39,411 nucleotides of DNA from Amycolatopsis echigonensis (GTDB lineage Bacteria > Actinomycetota > Actinomycetes > Mycobacteriales > Pseudonocardiaceae), in NCBI RefSeq assembly GCF_014174495.1, contig NZ_JACJHR010000080.1, forward strand, positions 1 through 39,411. The letters run 5' to 3'. The notes beneath the pieces were generated by a model. The model did no database searches. It worked only from the letters and a program-made list of their open reading frames with translations, and was not told the DNA's origin. Below, piece after piece: positions 38,268 through 39,411 of the stretch (the first letter of the stretch is position 1; each line of letters begins with the position of its first letter). Both the position numbers and the translations under genes were made by a program.

Positions 38268-39078
38268 ACGTGGTCAACGCGTCGCCGGAGGCACCGAGCG
38301 GATGCTCGCCCGGTCGCATCGGCAGACGGCGCAGCCGCAGGCCGAAGTACACGTGGTACGCCACTCGCACGGCCTCGTCGTTCGGCAGCAGCACTTCGTG
38401 CCGCACGCCGTCGACCGTCTCGATCAGCCGGTCTCCGGACAGCGTCACGCGGCCCTGGGCGGTCGGCCGGGAGCAGGTCAGCGTCTGCGTGAAGTGCGAC
38501 TGCGGCGAAGTCGACTGCCACCACGCCATCGGCGCGAAGTCCGACAACTGCCGCGGGCGGCGCTCGAGGCGGTACTCGGGCTTGCCGTCGCGCAGGACGT
38601 CCACGTCGCCGTACGGGGCGTCCAGGAGGAGGTACTCGCCCTCCGCGTCGCACTGGGGTTCGACGGCGGACAGCGCCAGGGGTTGCCGGCTGAACCGGCC
38701 GAAACCGACGTCCACCAGATACTGCTCGTCGTCGAGCTGGACGAGGATGGCGGCGTGGTCCAGCGGCGGGCCGGGCACTCCGGAATCGTCGAAAACGCGG
38801 GCCGCGTGCAGCGTCGCGGCGAAGCCCAGCTCGCGCAGCAAGGCGGCGAAAAGACCGTTCAGCTCGTAACAGAAGCCGCCGCGGCGGTGGCGCACGAGCT
38901 TGTCGAAGAGTGCTTGTTCGGTGAGTTCGATGGGTTCCCCGAGGTGCACGCTCAGGTTCTCGAACGGGACGTGCATCAGGTGCCGCTCCTGCAGCACGCG
39001 CAGCGCGGTCAGGTCGGCCGCCGCGGGCACTGGGAGGTCCAGGCGGGCTAGGTAAGCGTCGACGTCCATGGGTTCCAC
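38263..39078 (-). CDS. nat: Arylamine N-acetyltransferase
   Basis: A 271-aa cytosolic enzyme that transfers acetyl from acetyl-CoA to arylamines, hydrazines or, in secondary metabolism, aryl-amine starters. The catalytic triad is visible: Cys70 in RRGGFCYELN, His108 in PPLDHAAILV, Asp123 in YLVDVGFGRFS. VPFENLSVHLGEPIEL is typical of the N-terminal region. GTG 39078 was chosen because a GGAGG site lies 7 bases upstream; ATG 39069 (MDVDAYLARLD) is the alternative. The stop lies inside the palindromic repeat at 38226-38267. It lies just past the sod gene on the same strand, separated by a strong terminator. Confidence 0.93.
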   Translation of the reverse strand: MEPMDVDAYLARLDLPVPAAADLTALRVLQERHLMHVPFENLSVHLGEPIELTEQALFDKLVRHRRGGFCYELNGLFAALLRELGFAATLHAARVFDDSGVPGPPLDHAAILVQLDDEQYLVDVGFGRFSRQPLALSAVEPQCDAEGEYLLLDAPYGDVDVLRDGKPEYRLERRPRQLSDFAPMAWWQSTSPQSHFTQTLTCSRPTAQGRVTLSGDRLIETVDGVRHEVLLPNDEAVRVAYHVYFGLRLRRLPMRPGEHPLGASGDALTTS

Positions 39079-39110
39079 TCTCACACCTCCAGTGCACTCC
39101 AGGTCAAGCG

Positions 39111-39146
39111 AAAAAACGGGGCCCGGCCGTTTCCCGGCCGGGCCCC
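39111..39146 (-). terminator. Rho-independent terminator of sod
   Basis: GGGGCCCGGCCG and CGGCCGGGCCCC form a perfect 12-bp stem with a 5-base loop. On the minus strand it is followed after one C-G base by six Ts (39116-39111). It is the only hairpin in the window with a full U-tract, 17 bases past the sod stop. Confidence 0.9.
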
Positions 39147-39163
39147 GGGGGGCCGCGAGGGCC

Positions 39164-39411
39164 TCAGCTGAGCAGGAGGCCGTTGCCGCCGGCGACGGCG
39201 TTGTCGAAGCGCTTGCTGATCTCGGCCCAGTTGAAGATGTTCCACAGGGCGTTGACGTAGTCCGGCTTCACGTTCTTGTAGTCCAGGTAGAACGCGTGCT
39301 CCCACACGTCGACCAGCAGGATCGGCACGGTCGGCAGGATCAGGTTGTTGTGGTGGTCGCGCAGCTGCTGGGTGATCAGCGTCTTGCCGATCGGGTCCCA
39401 CGACAGCGCGC
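39164..39411 (-). CDS. Superoxide dismutase (Fe/Mn type), C-terminal part
   Basis: The last 82 codons of an iron/manganese superoxide dismutase; the N-terminus lies beyond the window. Metal-binding motif DVWEHAFYLDYKN (Asp and His ligands) and NIFNWAEISKRF are clear, preceded by HNNLILPTVPILLV. It ends in NAVAGGNGLLLS. Metal choice cannot be decided from this part; in actinobacteria this group includes SodA/SodF proteins. A strong terminator follows. Confidence 0.95.
   Translation of the reverse strand, partial: ALSWDPIGKTLITQQLRDHHNNLILPTVPILLVDVWEHAFYLDYKNVKPDYVNALWNIFNWAEISKRFDNAVAGGNGLLLS

Noticed and set aside
38091..38492. 133-aa frame starting right after the iron box
   Set aside because: Runs through a hairpin and a palindromic repeat, becomes Arg-rich antisense to the acetyltransferase gene, and has no protein-like content.
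1..39411. CRISPR array, tRNA, rRNA, IS element or prophage
   Set aside because: No regularly spaced repeats, cloverleaf, rRNA core, transposase or phage gene was seen on either strand.

Overview
The window is very GC-rich, with GTG and TTG starts, 4-base ATGA/GTGA/TTGA overlaps, and many genes with a TANNNT hexamer 6-7 bases before the start codon, as in leaderless actinobacterial mRNAs. The gene families (roadblock/DUF742/GTPase conservon, Rpf, EspG, DUF2771, DUF3027, DUF2530, PhsA-type multicopper oxidase) point to the Pseudonocardiales, most likely Amycolatopsis or a close relative. This is inferred from gene content only; no database search was run.

Layout. (1) 1-4.8 kb: a conservon made of a sensor-kinase C-terminus, a roadblock protein, a DUF742 protein and an Arf/MglA-like GTPase, followed by a second, kinase-less and GTPase-less roadblock-DUF742 pair. 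(2) 5-7.5 kb: a helicase-associated WYL-like protein divergent from a 59-aa protein. (3) 7.6-17 kb: an ACT-domain malic enzyme and then a molybdenum region. moaC and a mog-moaE fusion lie on one side of an rpf gene and moaD and moaA on the other; next come a MarR regulator, an HTH-TOBE molybdate regulator and modABC. (4) 17-21.9 kb: the remnant of a multicopper oxidase, two phosphatase-type genes, a DHFR-like reductase, YccF, a PhzF-like protein and a lone EspG protein. (5) 22-26.4 kb: an acyl-CoA ligase, an R2-like ligand-binding oxidase with its own TetR regulator and a perfect operator, a HAD phosphatase and a small membrane protein. (6) 26.5-34.5 kb: a cold-shock protein, a DUF2771 lipoprotein, an MFS protein with a long disordered N-terminus, a glutaminyl-cyclotransferase-like lipoprotein, DUF3027 coupled to a sacsin/Hsp90-like ATPase, and DUF2530. 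(7) 34.6-39.4 kb: an AzgA-type purine permease, MarR-MFS, a canonical IdeR/DtxR iron box in front of a stretch with no convincing ORF that ends in a hairpin, arylamine N-acetyltransferase, and the 3' end of a superoxide dismutase gene.

Gene order from helicase-associated protein through moaC, mog/moaE, rpf, moaD, moaA, and then cspB-like, DUF2771, MFS, DUF3027, DUF2530 and MarR follows, from memory, the Mycobacterium tuberculosis Rv0862c-Rv0880 segment. The mod/HAD/ligase/R2lox genes sit as an extra block of about 13 kb inside it.

The most interesting signals are regulatory. A 19-bp iron box between convergent genes faces a transcript of about 90 nt, so it may drive an iron-regulated sRNA. 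The rpf gene has a long structured leader that may be a c-di-AMP riboswitch, beneath a perfect CRP-type site. Two 42-nt palindromic repeats show compensatory base changes. A multicopper oxidase remnant stops at another palindromic element.
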